Shown here piece after piece: positions 7,533-14,444 of a stretch of DNA of 21,969 nt; within the stretch, counting starts at the first letter, position 1, and every line of letters begins with the position of its first letter. This DNA comes from Chloroflexota bacterium. Lineage in GTDB: Bacteria > Chloroflexota > Anaerolineae > Anaerolineales > DRMV01. The stretch is from assembly GCA_013154225.1 (NCBI GenBank), contig JAADCW010000064.1:1-21969 (forward strand). The letters are read 5' to 3'. The notes under the pieces were generated by a model. That model did not search any database. It was not told the origin of the DNA and saw only the letters and a list, made by a program, of their open reading frames with translations. A program made the translations under genes and the position numbers.

Positions 7533-8858
7533 TCAGCCCCCGTTCTTCAATTCTTGCAATTTGATCCATCCAGGGCGGAAGTTGGGGTTCAGCCGCACGG
7601 CTTCTTCCAGATCCGCGATGGCTTTGTCGTGCTGTCCCAAGGCTTCTTCGGCCAGTGCGCGCCAGTAGTAGCTTTCTTCCAAAATAGGCTCGCTCATGGC
7701 GCTCAAGGTTGTGGTGGCCAGGTTGATAACGTCTTGATACCGACCGCTGTAGTAATAGGCGAAATACGGGCCGGTCTGATACCACAGCATCCGCCAGGGG
7801 CGCTCGTCTTCAGGCAGTTGGGCATAAATGGCAAAGGCCTGGTCGTAGGCGTGGGCGGCGTCAACATATTCGTGGAGCCAAACGTGGCTGGTGCCCACGT
7901 TGAACCAGGCAAAGAAGAGGTCGCGGCCGTGGAGGGTTTGGGTTTCGGCCTGGGCTACGGCCAGCGCATGGCGGAATGCCCAGTTGGCATCTGCCCAGGG
8001 GCCGAGCAAGGCCATGAGTTCGGCCTCCTTCTCTTTGGGGTAGGGCAGCAAGAAAAGGTAGTTGAATGCCCGCCACTGATTGTGAAACTCGTCGTAGGCC
8101 ACTTCGTGGTTTTCGCCCATGTAAGAGTCTTCGGTGATAAAGACCCCTTTGGCATCGTCGTAGCCTACCAGCAGTTCGTAATGCCCCATCCAGCCTTCAA
8201 AGCCGCGGCCCTGAAAGCCTTTTTCCACCATCACTGGGAAGCCGTTGACCAACAGGGTTTTGAGCAAGCGGAGGTCGCCCCCCATGCGCCACACAAAGCC
8301 ATAGGGCGTTTTCTCGGTGACGAAGTTTTCCATCTCATAGGGGGAGACGTTTTTATCCCGCTCGTTGGGTTTGAGATACTGGGCTGTAGTGGTTTGAAAG
8401 CCCTTCCACCCCCAATATGAGAGGGCCATGCTCAACGTGGCTGGGCCGCAGTTATTCCACGATTGGGCTTCGTAGCGCACCCCGCGCAGATAGACCCGCG
8501 GCGGCAGGGGGGTGGGCGAAGGCGTGGGAGAAGGTGTGATGGTGGGGGTGGGGGTAGGCACGCCCGTAGGGGTGAGCGTGGGAGATGGCGTCGCTGTGGC
8601 CTGGGCTGCCGCGGTGGCAGTGTAGGCTTCTAACGTTGCGGCCACCGCGGTGGCAACGGGATTGCTCTGCGGTACGAAAACCTGTGCTTCAGGTGGCCGT
8701 AAGGCATATTTGATGCGGGCGCGAGCCAGGCTTGAATAGATGGTCAGGCGTTGTCGCGTGGCTGGCACAGCCCATAGCAGGCCACAGCCAAATACACCCA
8801 GCACCATCACGCCCAGCAAAATCAGGCGCCAGGAGCCCTTGGAAAATGGGTTTCGCAT
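7533..8858 (-). CDS. Membrane-anchored C39-like peptidase domain protein with Pro-Thr linker and TPR-like C-terminus
   Basis: This 441-residue protein has three parts. An N-terminal hydrophobic anchor (about residues 11-31) is followed by a Pro/Thr/Ser-rich linker (about 86-120). A papain-fold C39-type domain comes next, with SWNNCGPATLSMAL (C137), GHYELLVGYDD (H226) and D244 in ITEDSY as a plausible Cys-His-Asp triad, and Q132 as oxyanion Gln. The C-terminus (about 310-435) is helical and TPR-like, with YYWRALAEEALGQHDKAIADLEEAVRLNP as its clearest repeat (split here across residues 397-425). VFGC at 22-25 resembles a lipobox, but the Phe is atypical. The passenger is expected outside the membrane. 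Substrate is unknown: peptide processing or cell-wall-related hydrolysis are both possible. No ABC transporter is adjacent, so it is not an obvious bacteriocin exporter. The ATG has no SD; see the promoter entry. Confidence 0.8.
   Translation of the reverse strand: MRNPFSKGSWRLILLGVMVLGVFGCGLLWAVPATRQRLTIYSSLARARIKYALRPPEAQVFVPQSNPVATAVAATLEAYTATAAAQATATPSPTLTPTGVPTPTPTITPSPTPSPTPLPPRVYLRGVRYEAQSWNNCGPATLSMALSYWGWKGFQTTTAQYLKPNERDKNVSPYEMENFVTEKTPYGFVWRMGGDLRLLKTLLVNGFPVMVEKGFQGRGFEGWMGHYELLVGYDDAKGVFITEDSYMGENHEVAYDEFHNQWRAFNYLFLLPYPKEKEAELMALLGPWADANWAFRHALAVAQAETQTLHGRDLFFAWFNVGTSHVWLHEYVDAAHAYDQAFAIYAQLPEDERPWRMLWYQTGPYFAYYYSGRYQDVINLATTTLSAMSEPILEESYYWRALAEEALGQHDKAIADLEEAVRLNPNFRPGWIKLQELKNGG
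8499..8603 (-). repeat. Pro-Thr/Ser linker-coding repeat, G-rich on the + strand
   Basis: Degenerate CCN-ACN codon repeats encode the TPSPT / PTPTPT linker. The + strand (template for this gene) carries many GGG and GGGGG runs with short spacers between about 8505 and 8575, so a G-quadruplex is conceivable. The tract may vary in length by slippage. Confidence 0.7.
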
Positions 8859-8864
8859 GGGGTA

Positions 8865-8870
8865 ATTGTA
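8865..8870 (-). promoter_or_regulatory. -10 box of the C39-like gene, apparently leaderless
   Basis: On the - strand TACAAT is followed by only six bases (TACCCC) and then the ATG at 8858. A start of transcription about seven bases after the -10 box would fall on the ATG. No Shine-Dalgarno sequence and no convincing -35 box were found. Confidence 0.55.
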
Positions 8871-9045
8871 CTACGCTTTCCTTGGTGTCGCTTTTCTATC
8901 GAACCACAGGGGAATACGCATAAGTGGCAAAAAGGGCAGAACAGGTCTTGTTGCTTCGCTGAGCTCGGCGCAGGCCTTTGGGGCGACACTGTGAGAAAAC
9001 TGTAATTTTGTGAACTTTTGCATGGTCTAAGATGATTACACAGGG

Positions 9046-9051
9046 TATAAT
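9046..9051 (+). promoter_or_regulatory. Putative -10 box (TATAAT) driving the creatininase-family gene and downstream run
   Basis: A perfect TATAAT lies 88 bases before the ATG at 9140, in the 281-base divergent gap. No good -35 hexamer sits 16-18 bases upstream. TTGCAT (9018-9023) is too distant, at 22 bases. Two TGTGA repeats (8990 and 9009) lie further upstream and could be activator sites. The rest of the gap (8871-8989) shows nothing recognisable. Confidence 0.5.
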
Positions 9052-9139
9052 TTATAAGACATTGCCCTGAGGAGGTCGAAGGTTAATCGGGCTGTTGACG
9101 CGTGTGCTGTGCGGGCGTTTAAAAAGTGGCGAGGTGGTT

Positions 9140-9823
9140 ATGCGTTTCGATGATTTAAATTGGATGGAAGTCGAGCAGTATCTTCAGCATGACGACCGTT
9201 TGATGCTTGTTCTGGGGGCTTGCGAACAACACGCCTATTTGAGTCTGACAACCGACGTCAAAGTGCCTTTGGCTTTGGCCGATGCGGCCAGCGAGCGCAC
9301 AGGGGTTCTGGTCGCCCCGCCGTTGAATTTTGGGGCGTCGCCCTATTTCATGGCTTATCCGGGCACCCTGAGTTTGCGGGTAAGCACGCTGTTGGATATT
9401 GTGGAAGATTTGGTGCGCTCGGCCTATCGGCATGGCTTCCGGCGCATTTTGGTGCTCAATGGTCATGGAGGCAACCGCCCTGCCCGAGGGAGGCTTTACG
9501 AGCTGGCTGACCAATTGCCAGACCTGCGGATTGTCTGGTACGATTGGTGGCTTTCGCACAGTGTGGAAGCCGTTGCCCAAAAGCACAACCTTCAGCCAGC
9601 CCATGCCAATTGGCTTGAGAATTTCCCCTTTACGCGCGTGAGCGAAATTCCGGTGGATTACAAAGCCCCGCCTCACGTGCCGGGTTTGTTGGGCGCTGAG
9701 GAAGCCCGCCAGGTGTATGGCGATGGCTCCTTTGGTGGCCCTTATCAGGCTTCCGATGAAGTCATGCAAGCGATCTTCCAGGAAGCCCTGAAAGACGTGC
9801 TGCAGTTGTTGGCCTTTGAGTAG
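9140..9823 (+). CDS. Creatininase-family metal-dependent amidohydrolase
   Basis: The 227-residue protein belongs to the creatininase / creatinine amidohydrolase family, which hydrolyses amide bonds using two divalent metals. Predicted metal ligands are E29 and H31 (GACEQHAYL), D39 (TTD) and H109 (NGHGGN). The catalytic region retains H155 and E160 in AHANWLENF, where most family members have HxGxxETS. YPGTLSL near residue 73 is the usual family signature. Its substrate cannot be named: relatives act on creatinine, formamides in riboflavin/F420-like pathways, or peptide precursors. The ATG at 9140 is chosen over an in-frame TTG at 9095 because CGAGG (9130-9134) lies five bases upstream of it. 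It begins a co-directional run, and the next gene follows by 19 bases. Confidence 0.85.
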   Translation: MRFDDLNWMEVEQYLQHDDRLMLVLGACEQHAYLSLTTDVKVPLALADAASERTGVLVAPPLNFGASPYFMAYPGTLSLRVSTLLDIVEDLVRSAYRHGFRRILVLNGHGGNRPARGRLYELADQLPDLRIVWYDWWLSHSVEAVAQKHNLQPAHANWLENFPFTRVSEIPVDYKAPPHVPGLLGAEEARQVYGDGSFGGPYQASDEVMQAIFQEALKDVLQLLAFE

Positions 9824-9842
9824 GCTCCTTTAGGACACAGCC

Positions 9843-12800
9843 GTGACCGACACCCTTGGACTTCATCCCCACGCTTTGCCCCGCGATGCCCTTACGCAAG
9901 CCCTGACCCGTGAGAGCGGGGAATTGGTGTTGCAAGCGGCTTTGCAGCAAGCCAGCAATGCTGCGCCGGTTTCGGTGCTGTTTTTGGATATTGACCACTT
10001 CAAGAGCATCAACGACGCCTTTGGCCACGAAACCGGCGACGCGGCTTTGCACTTCATGGTGCAGTCGGTAAAGCAGGTGGTGGGGACGCGAGGCCACGTG
10101 GTGCGCTATGGGGGCGATGAGTTTCTGGTCATTCTTCCCCAGCACGACGCGAAGCAAGCCAAAAACGTGGCTTATGAACTTTTGTCGCATTTTCAGCGCA
10201 ACCCCATGACCGGCTCACGGCCGTTGCATTTGCGCCTTAGCATTGGTATAGCCGTAGCCCCCAGCGACGGCCTTCAGCCCGAGGTGTTGGTGCGGGTTGC
10301 AGATCGGCGGCACTATTTTGCCAAACACAGCGGCGGCCACCAGGCTGTGGCCGATGATCGCACGGCCACCCGGTCCCTGATTTCGCCGCCGCGCCGCCCG
10401 GTGGGCCAGCGTGAGCAGTTGAGCCAACTGCACCACTTGATGAGCGAACTGCTCCAAAACCCCAGCGGCGTCATTCGCATCCAAAGCCCGCCGTATGGGG
10501 GCGCGGTGAGTTTCTTGGCCCACGCGAGGGCTATTGCCGAATTGCAGGGCTATGTGGTGGTTTCAGTGCAGGCTACCCCAGCGTTGCACTTGCGCTATTT
10601 GGGGGCGTTGAGCAGCGCGCTGGAGCCGATTTTGCCCCCCGAAGCCGCGGACATTCCCCTTGAAACCCCTGAAGATATTTTGCACGCCCTGCGGCTGATC
10701 ACCACCCAAATGCCGCAAAATACCGGCCTGCTGTTGACCGTAGCCAACGCCCGTTGGCTGGATGAGGCTTCTTCGGAACTCATCCAGCAATTGCTCAACG
10801 CGCCGGCCGAATTTCAACGGGTGGGGCTGGTGTATGCCACAGTGGCCGGGCAACACGCCCGTTTTCGGGCACCCATGTTTAACAACATCTCCCTGCCCCC
10901 ACTGGAACTGCATGAGGTAGAAGCCTGGCTCCGCCATGCCCTGCGTTGGGAACCCCCGCCAGCCTGCACCGAGTGGGTTTACAACTACACACAAGGGCTG
11001 CCGGAATTGATTTTGCCTACCCTCAAGGCCCTGGTGCGGGAAGGCTTTTTGCGCCCGGTGTTTGGCGATTGGGTATGGCACAACCCCGGCGAATGGGAGC
11101 CGCTGGAGCCTTTCACGGAGTTGGACCTGCCCGATGTAGGTGTGGAAACCAACCTGCCCTTGCTTATCGGGCGCAATGAAATGCTGCGGTCGTTGCGCCG
11201 AGCCGTGGATCGGTATCCCCTCATCAGCGTCATTGGCGGCGGTGGGGTGGGGAAGACGCGCATGCTTCAGCAGTTGGCCCTGGAAAGCGCGGAGACCTTT
11301 ACCGACGGCGTGCGCTATGTTTCCCTACAGGATGCCACGGTGCAGACCGTGCCGGTGGTGCTTGCCCAGGCCCTGCAGTTGCCGCCGCAGCCCGAAATCA
11401 ACCTTACCGAGCAGATCATTGATTACCTCAAGTCGCGCCACATGTTGTTGGTGCTGGATGGTTTTGAGCAGGTTTTGGGCGCGGCTAATTTGGTGAGCAC
11501 GATTCTGCACGCCGCACCGCAAAACCGCATTGTGGTGGGGTCTCGTCAGCGGTTGCACGTTCCTCTGGAATATCTCTTTCAAGTGGATGGCCTCATTCGT
11601 GAAGACCGCCCTCTGGAAGAGGCTTCCGCGGCTGTGCGTTTGTTCTATTACACTGCCCAGCGCAATGGCGTGACCTTGCCCGAAGATTCGGAAACGCGGC
11701 GCACCGTCGCGGAAATTTGCCGCTGGACCGACGGTTCCCCCCTGGCCATTCGCATTATTGCCGCGTGGACCACCACCCTTTCGCCATCCGAAATTTTGGC
11801 GCGCGTGAGCGTAAGTTCTCCAGAACCCAACCCGCTTTCCGCGGTTTTGGAAGCCTTTTGGGAATTGCTTTCTGAAGACGAACGCCAGCGGTTGGCGCAA
11901 CTCTCCCTTTTCCAGGGGAGTTTTAGTTTGGCCGCGGCCCGTTTTGTGGCTGGCGCTTCGCCCTTTTTCCTGGATGCGCTGGCTTCCAAAGCCTATCTCA
12001 CGCGCAGCACCTCGGGGCGGTTCAACACCCATCGCCTTTTGCGCCAATTTGCCAGGGGCAAACTCTCGGCGTATCCTGATTTGGAAACCGAAACCCAGCG
12101 CCGCCATGCTGAATGGTATCTTTCGGAGCTTCCTCGGCAGGAAGGTCTCACCTCAGAGGCCGCGCGTTGGAGTTTCAGCGCCTCAAACGATGACTTGCCC
12201 GACGTGCTGAGCGCCTGGCATTGGGCTTTGGACCATCGGGAGGTGGGGCTATTGGCCTCTTCCGCGCCGTGGGTTTTCCATTCCCTGGGCGATCGCAACC
12301 GCTTTACCGAAGCCCATGCCCTGCTTTCGCATAGCCTTCAGACGGTGCGGCAGTATCCGCTGGATATCCGTGATGCGGTTTATTTCTCCCTGCGCGCCCA
12401 TCTTGAGATTGCCCATGCCGAATTCCATTATCATATTGGCGATTTGGAAAAAGTCGGCCACCTGTTGGAACGTGCCCATCGGCGTTTGATGCCTTTTTTG
12501 CCTTTGTTACAGCAGGCGTATTTGCTCAATGTTTTGGCCCGTTACCACACGGCCGCGGGCAACTATCAGCAGGCGGAGTATTTCTTACAGCAGGCTTACA
12601 GCATCTACATTCATTTGGATGCGCGGCCGTTGTTGTTGCATACCATCAATGCTTTGGGCGTGCTCGCATATCATCGGCACGATTTGAAGACCGCGGAGTA
12701 TTATTTCTCCCAGGCTGTGCCGCTGTGCCGAGAGGTAGATAAGTCGAGCATGTTGGCCGCGCTTTACAACAATTTGGCCAACATTGCCTGGCAGCGCGGC

Positions 12801-13322
12801 GATTTGGAAAAGGCCAGCCGCATGTTGGGCGAGGCCCTGACCTTTTTGGGCGATTTCGACGCCCCCAGTTTGCGCGCCGCGCTTTTGGATAGCGTTGGCC
12901 GTGTGGAAAGCGAGCGTGGCAACTTCCGGGAAGCTCTGAAAAGCCTCAACGAGGCCTTCAAATATGCCCATTTGGCAGGTTCACGGCCTAATGTGGTGGA
13001 GGCCTTGGTGACCACGGCACGCGCGTGGATTAGAATGGGACGCTATAAAGAAGCTGCGCATTTGTTGGAAGCCTTGCAGTCTTACCCCTTTTTGTGGGAA
13101 AATCATCGTAAGGAAATCGAAAGCCTACAAGCCATGTTGCCGCCCGTATCTATTACAGCATCGTGGAAGGAGCACGATTTGGATACTTTGATGCTGCGCG
13201 TGCGCAATCTGAACCATTTGTTCATTGCAGAAATGGCGCGTGAAACTGCCACGCAGTCGGCTTCGTCGTCGGGCAACGGGCGGCACGAAGAAGATGATTG
13301 GCGTTTGACCGTTTCATCATGA
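9843..13322 (+). CDS. GGDEF - degenerate AAA - STAND (NB-ARC-like) ATPase - TPR regulator
   Basis: This is a 1159-residue multidomain signalling protein. Residues 40-170 form a GGDEF diguanylate cyclase domain, with D49 in FLDIDHFKSINDAFGH and the active loop RYGGDEF (88-94). The RxxD product-inhibition site is absent (GTRG at 81-84). Residues 186-420 resemble an AAA_16 module (GQREQL start), but its P-loop is SPPYGGAVS and its Walker B is TVANARWLDEAS, so it is probably inactive. Residues 441-740 form an intact STAND ATPase of the AfsR/LuxR-associated type. It has GRNEML, Walker A GGGGVGKT (465-472), Walker B LLVLDGFEQV (D539), GSR sensor (566-568), GSPLA (631-635), then a winged-helix-like part. 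Residues 780-1090 are TPR repeats, likely the ligand sensor. The GTG start has AGGA seven bases upstream. Domain calls are firm; regulation of c-di-GMP synthesis by the ATPase is inferred. Confidence 0.88.
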   Translation: MTDTLGLHPHALPRDALTQALTRESGELVLQAALQQASNAAPVSVLFLDIDHFKSINDAFGHETGDAALHFMVQSVKQVVGTRGHVVRYGGDEFLVILPQHDAKQAKNVAYELLSHFQRNPMTGSRPLHLRLSIGIAVAPSDGLQPEVLVRVADRRHYFAKHSGGHQAVADDRTATRSLISPPRRPVGQREQLSQLHHLMSELLQNPSGVIRIQSPPYGGAVSFLAHARAIAELQGYVVVSVQATPALHLRYLGALSSALEPILPPEAADIPLETPEDILHALRLITTQMPQNTGLLLTVANARWLDEASSELIQQLLNAPAEFQRVGLVYATVAGQHARFRAPMFNNISLPPLELHEVEAWLRHALRWEPPPACTEWVYNYTQGLPELILPTLKALVREGFLRPVFGDWVWHNPGEWEPLEPFTELDLPDVGVETNLPLLIGRNEMLRSLRRAVDRYPLISVIGGGGVGKTRMLQQLALESAETFTDGVRYVSLQDATVQTVPVVLAQALQLPPQPEINLTEQIIDYLKSRHMLLVLDGFEQVLGAANLVSTILHAAPQNRIVVGSRQRLHVPLEYLFQVDGLIREDRPLEEASAAVRLFYYTAQRNGVTLPEDSETRRTVAEICRWTDGSPLAIRIIAAWTTTLSPSEILARVSVSSPEPNPLSAVLEAFWELLSEDERQRLAQLSLFQGSFSLAAARFVAGASPFFLDALASKAYLTRSTSGRFNTHRLLRQFARGKLSAYPDLETETQRRHAEWYLSELPRQEGLTSEAARWSFSASNDDLPDVLSAWHWALDHREVGLLASSAPWVFHSLGDRNRFTEAHALLSHSLQTVRQYPLDIRDAVYFSLRAHLEIAHAEFHYHIGDLEKVGHLLERAHRRLMPFLPLLQQAYLLNVLARYHTAAGNYQQAEYFLQQAYSIYIHLDARPLLLHTINALGVLAYHRHDLKTAEYYFSQAVPLCREVDKSSMLAALYNNLANIAWQRGDLEKASRMLGEALTFLGDFDAPSLRAALLDSVGRVESERGNFREALKSLNEAFKYAHLAGSRPNVVEALVTTARAWIRMGRYKEAAHLLEALQSYPFLWENHRKEIESLQAMLPPVSITASWKEHDLDTLMLRVRNLNHLFIAEMARETATQSASSSGNGRHEEDDWRLTVSS

Positions 13323-13364
13323 TGAACGCAATTTTTCGGGGTTCTCAACGAGAGGAGGTGCTCA

Positions 13365-13751
13365 ATGTCTAAACAAATTATCAGCACAGACAAGGCTCCC
13401 AAGGCCATTGGCCCTTATTCGGCCGCGGTCAAGGTGGGTGCTTTTGTGTACACAGCCGGCCAAATCGGCATTGATCCGGCCACAGGCGAAGTGGTATCCG
13501 GTGGCATCGAAGCCGAAACCCGACAGGCCCTGACCAACCTCAAGCATGTCCTTGAGGCGGCAGGCGCTTCGTTGAATGACGTGGTCAAAACCACCGTTTT
13601 CCTGCGCGACATCAACGACTTTGCGCGCATGAACGCGGTGTACGCGGAATTCTTTACGGAGCAACCCCCCGCGCGTTCCGCCATCCAGGCTGCGGCCTTG
13701 CCCAAAGGCGTCGCGGTGGAAATCGAGGCGGTCGCCATCCTTGAGGAGTAG
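13365..13751 (+). CDS. ridA: RidA family reactive enamine/imine deaminase
   Basis: RidA (YjgF/YER057c/UK114) hydrolyses reactive 2-aminoacrylate and related enamines produced by PLP enzymes, and acts as a trimer in the cytoplasm. The 128-residue protein starts with the typical KAPKAIGPYSAAVKVGAFVYTAGQIG arrangement. It carries the catalytic arginine R104 in PPARSAIQAAALPKG and the EIEAVA end, so the deaminase site is intact. A strong SD, GAGGAGG (13352-13358), precedes the ATG by six bases. It lies between the GGDEF-STAND gene (42-base gap) and the response regulator (three-base gap). Its own sequence does not explain a signalling role. Confidence 0.95.
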   Translation: MSKQIISTDKAPKAIGPYSAAVKVGAFVYTAGQIGIDPATGEVVSGGIEAETRQALTNLKHVLEAAGASLNDVVKTTVFLRDINDFARMNAVYAEFFTEQPPARSAIQAAALPKGVAVEIEAVAILEE

Positions 13752-13754
13752 CAC

Positions 13755-14444
13755 GTGGGCGACCAACCTCTGATTTTGGTGGTGGACGACGAGCCGCACA
13801 TCACCCAATTGGCGCGCATGTATCTGGAGCGGGAAGGCTATCGGGTGCACAGCGTGGCTGATGGCGAGGCCGCGCTGGAAGCTGTGGCTTCCCTCAACCC
13901 CGATGCCTTGGTGCTGGATATCATGCTGCCCAAGATTGACGGCCTGGAAGTCTGCCGCCGCCTGCGAGCGGAAAACAACCCCATCCCCATTATCATGCTT
14001 ACCGCCCGAGGGGATGATTACGACAAAATTTTAGGGCTGGAACTGGGTGCAGACGACTATCTCACCAAGCCTTTCAACCCGCGCGAGTTGGTGGCCAGGG
14101 TCAAAGCCCTGCTGCGCCGCCGAGACCGCTTTGCCACCCAAGCTTCCCAAACCCCCGTGCGGCTGGGCAATACGCTGGTGGATCCTGGCGCGCGGGAGGT
14201 GCGCGTCGACGACGAGCCTGTGCCCCTGCGCGCGCAGGAGTTTGACCTGCTGTGGGTGTTGGTGCAGCACCGGGGTATGGTGCTGAGCCGTGAGCAGTTG
14301 CTGCGCCTGGCCTGGGGATATGATTACATTGGGCAGACCCGCACGGTGGACGTCCACATCGCACACTTGCGCAAAAAGCTTGCCAACAGCGATATTCGGA
14401 TCGAAACCGTCACCGGCGTGGGGTATAAACTGGTGGTTGACTGA
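13755..14444 (+). CDS. OmpR/PhoB-family response regulator
   Basis: This is a 229-residue DNA-binding response regulator. The receiver domain (about residues 5-120) has the acidic pair D11/D12, phospho-acceptor D55 (ALVLDIMLPKIDG), T83 and K105 (LTKPFNP). A linker with RRR leads to an OmpR-type winged helix (about 135-229), recognisable by LRAQEFDLLWVLVQHRG, SREQLLRLAWGYDY and RTVDVHIAHLRKKL, ending VTGVGYKLV. The GTG start is backed by GAGGAG (13743-13748) inside the end of ridA, six bases away. The stop codon overlaps the histidine kinase ATG by one base (TGATG), so the two proteins should be made together as a cognate pair. Target genes are unknown. Confidence 0.94.
   Translation: MGDQPLILVVDDEPHITQLARMYLEREGYRVHSVADGEAALEAVASLNPDALVLDIMLPKIDGLEVCRRLRAENNPIPIIMLTARGDDYDKILGLELGADDYLTKPFNPRELVARVKALLRRRDRFATQASQTPVRLGNTLVDPGAREVRVDDEPVPLRAQEFDLLWVLVQHRGMVLSREQLLRLAWGYDYIGQTRTVDVHIAHLRKKLANSDIRIETVTGVGYKLVVD

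Noticed and set aside
7302..8420. 372-residue + strand frame opposite the C39-like gene
   Set aside because: Runs through the terminator and mirrors a gene with clear motifs; no SD.
9095..9139. Upstream TTG start for the creatininase-family gene
   Set aside because: Poor SD spacing; the ATG at 9140 has CGAGG at five bases and begins at the family's first strand.
9843..13322. Classical anti-phage STAND (Avs-type) defence gene
   Set aside because: The layout is similar, but the effector is a GGDEF cyclase and the neighbours are housekeeping, signalling and polysaccharide genes; nothing points to a defence island.
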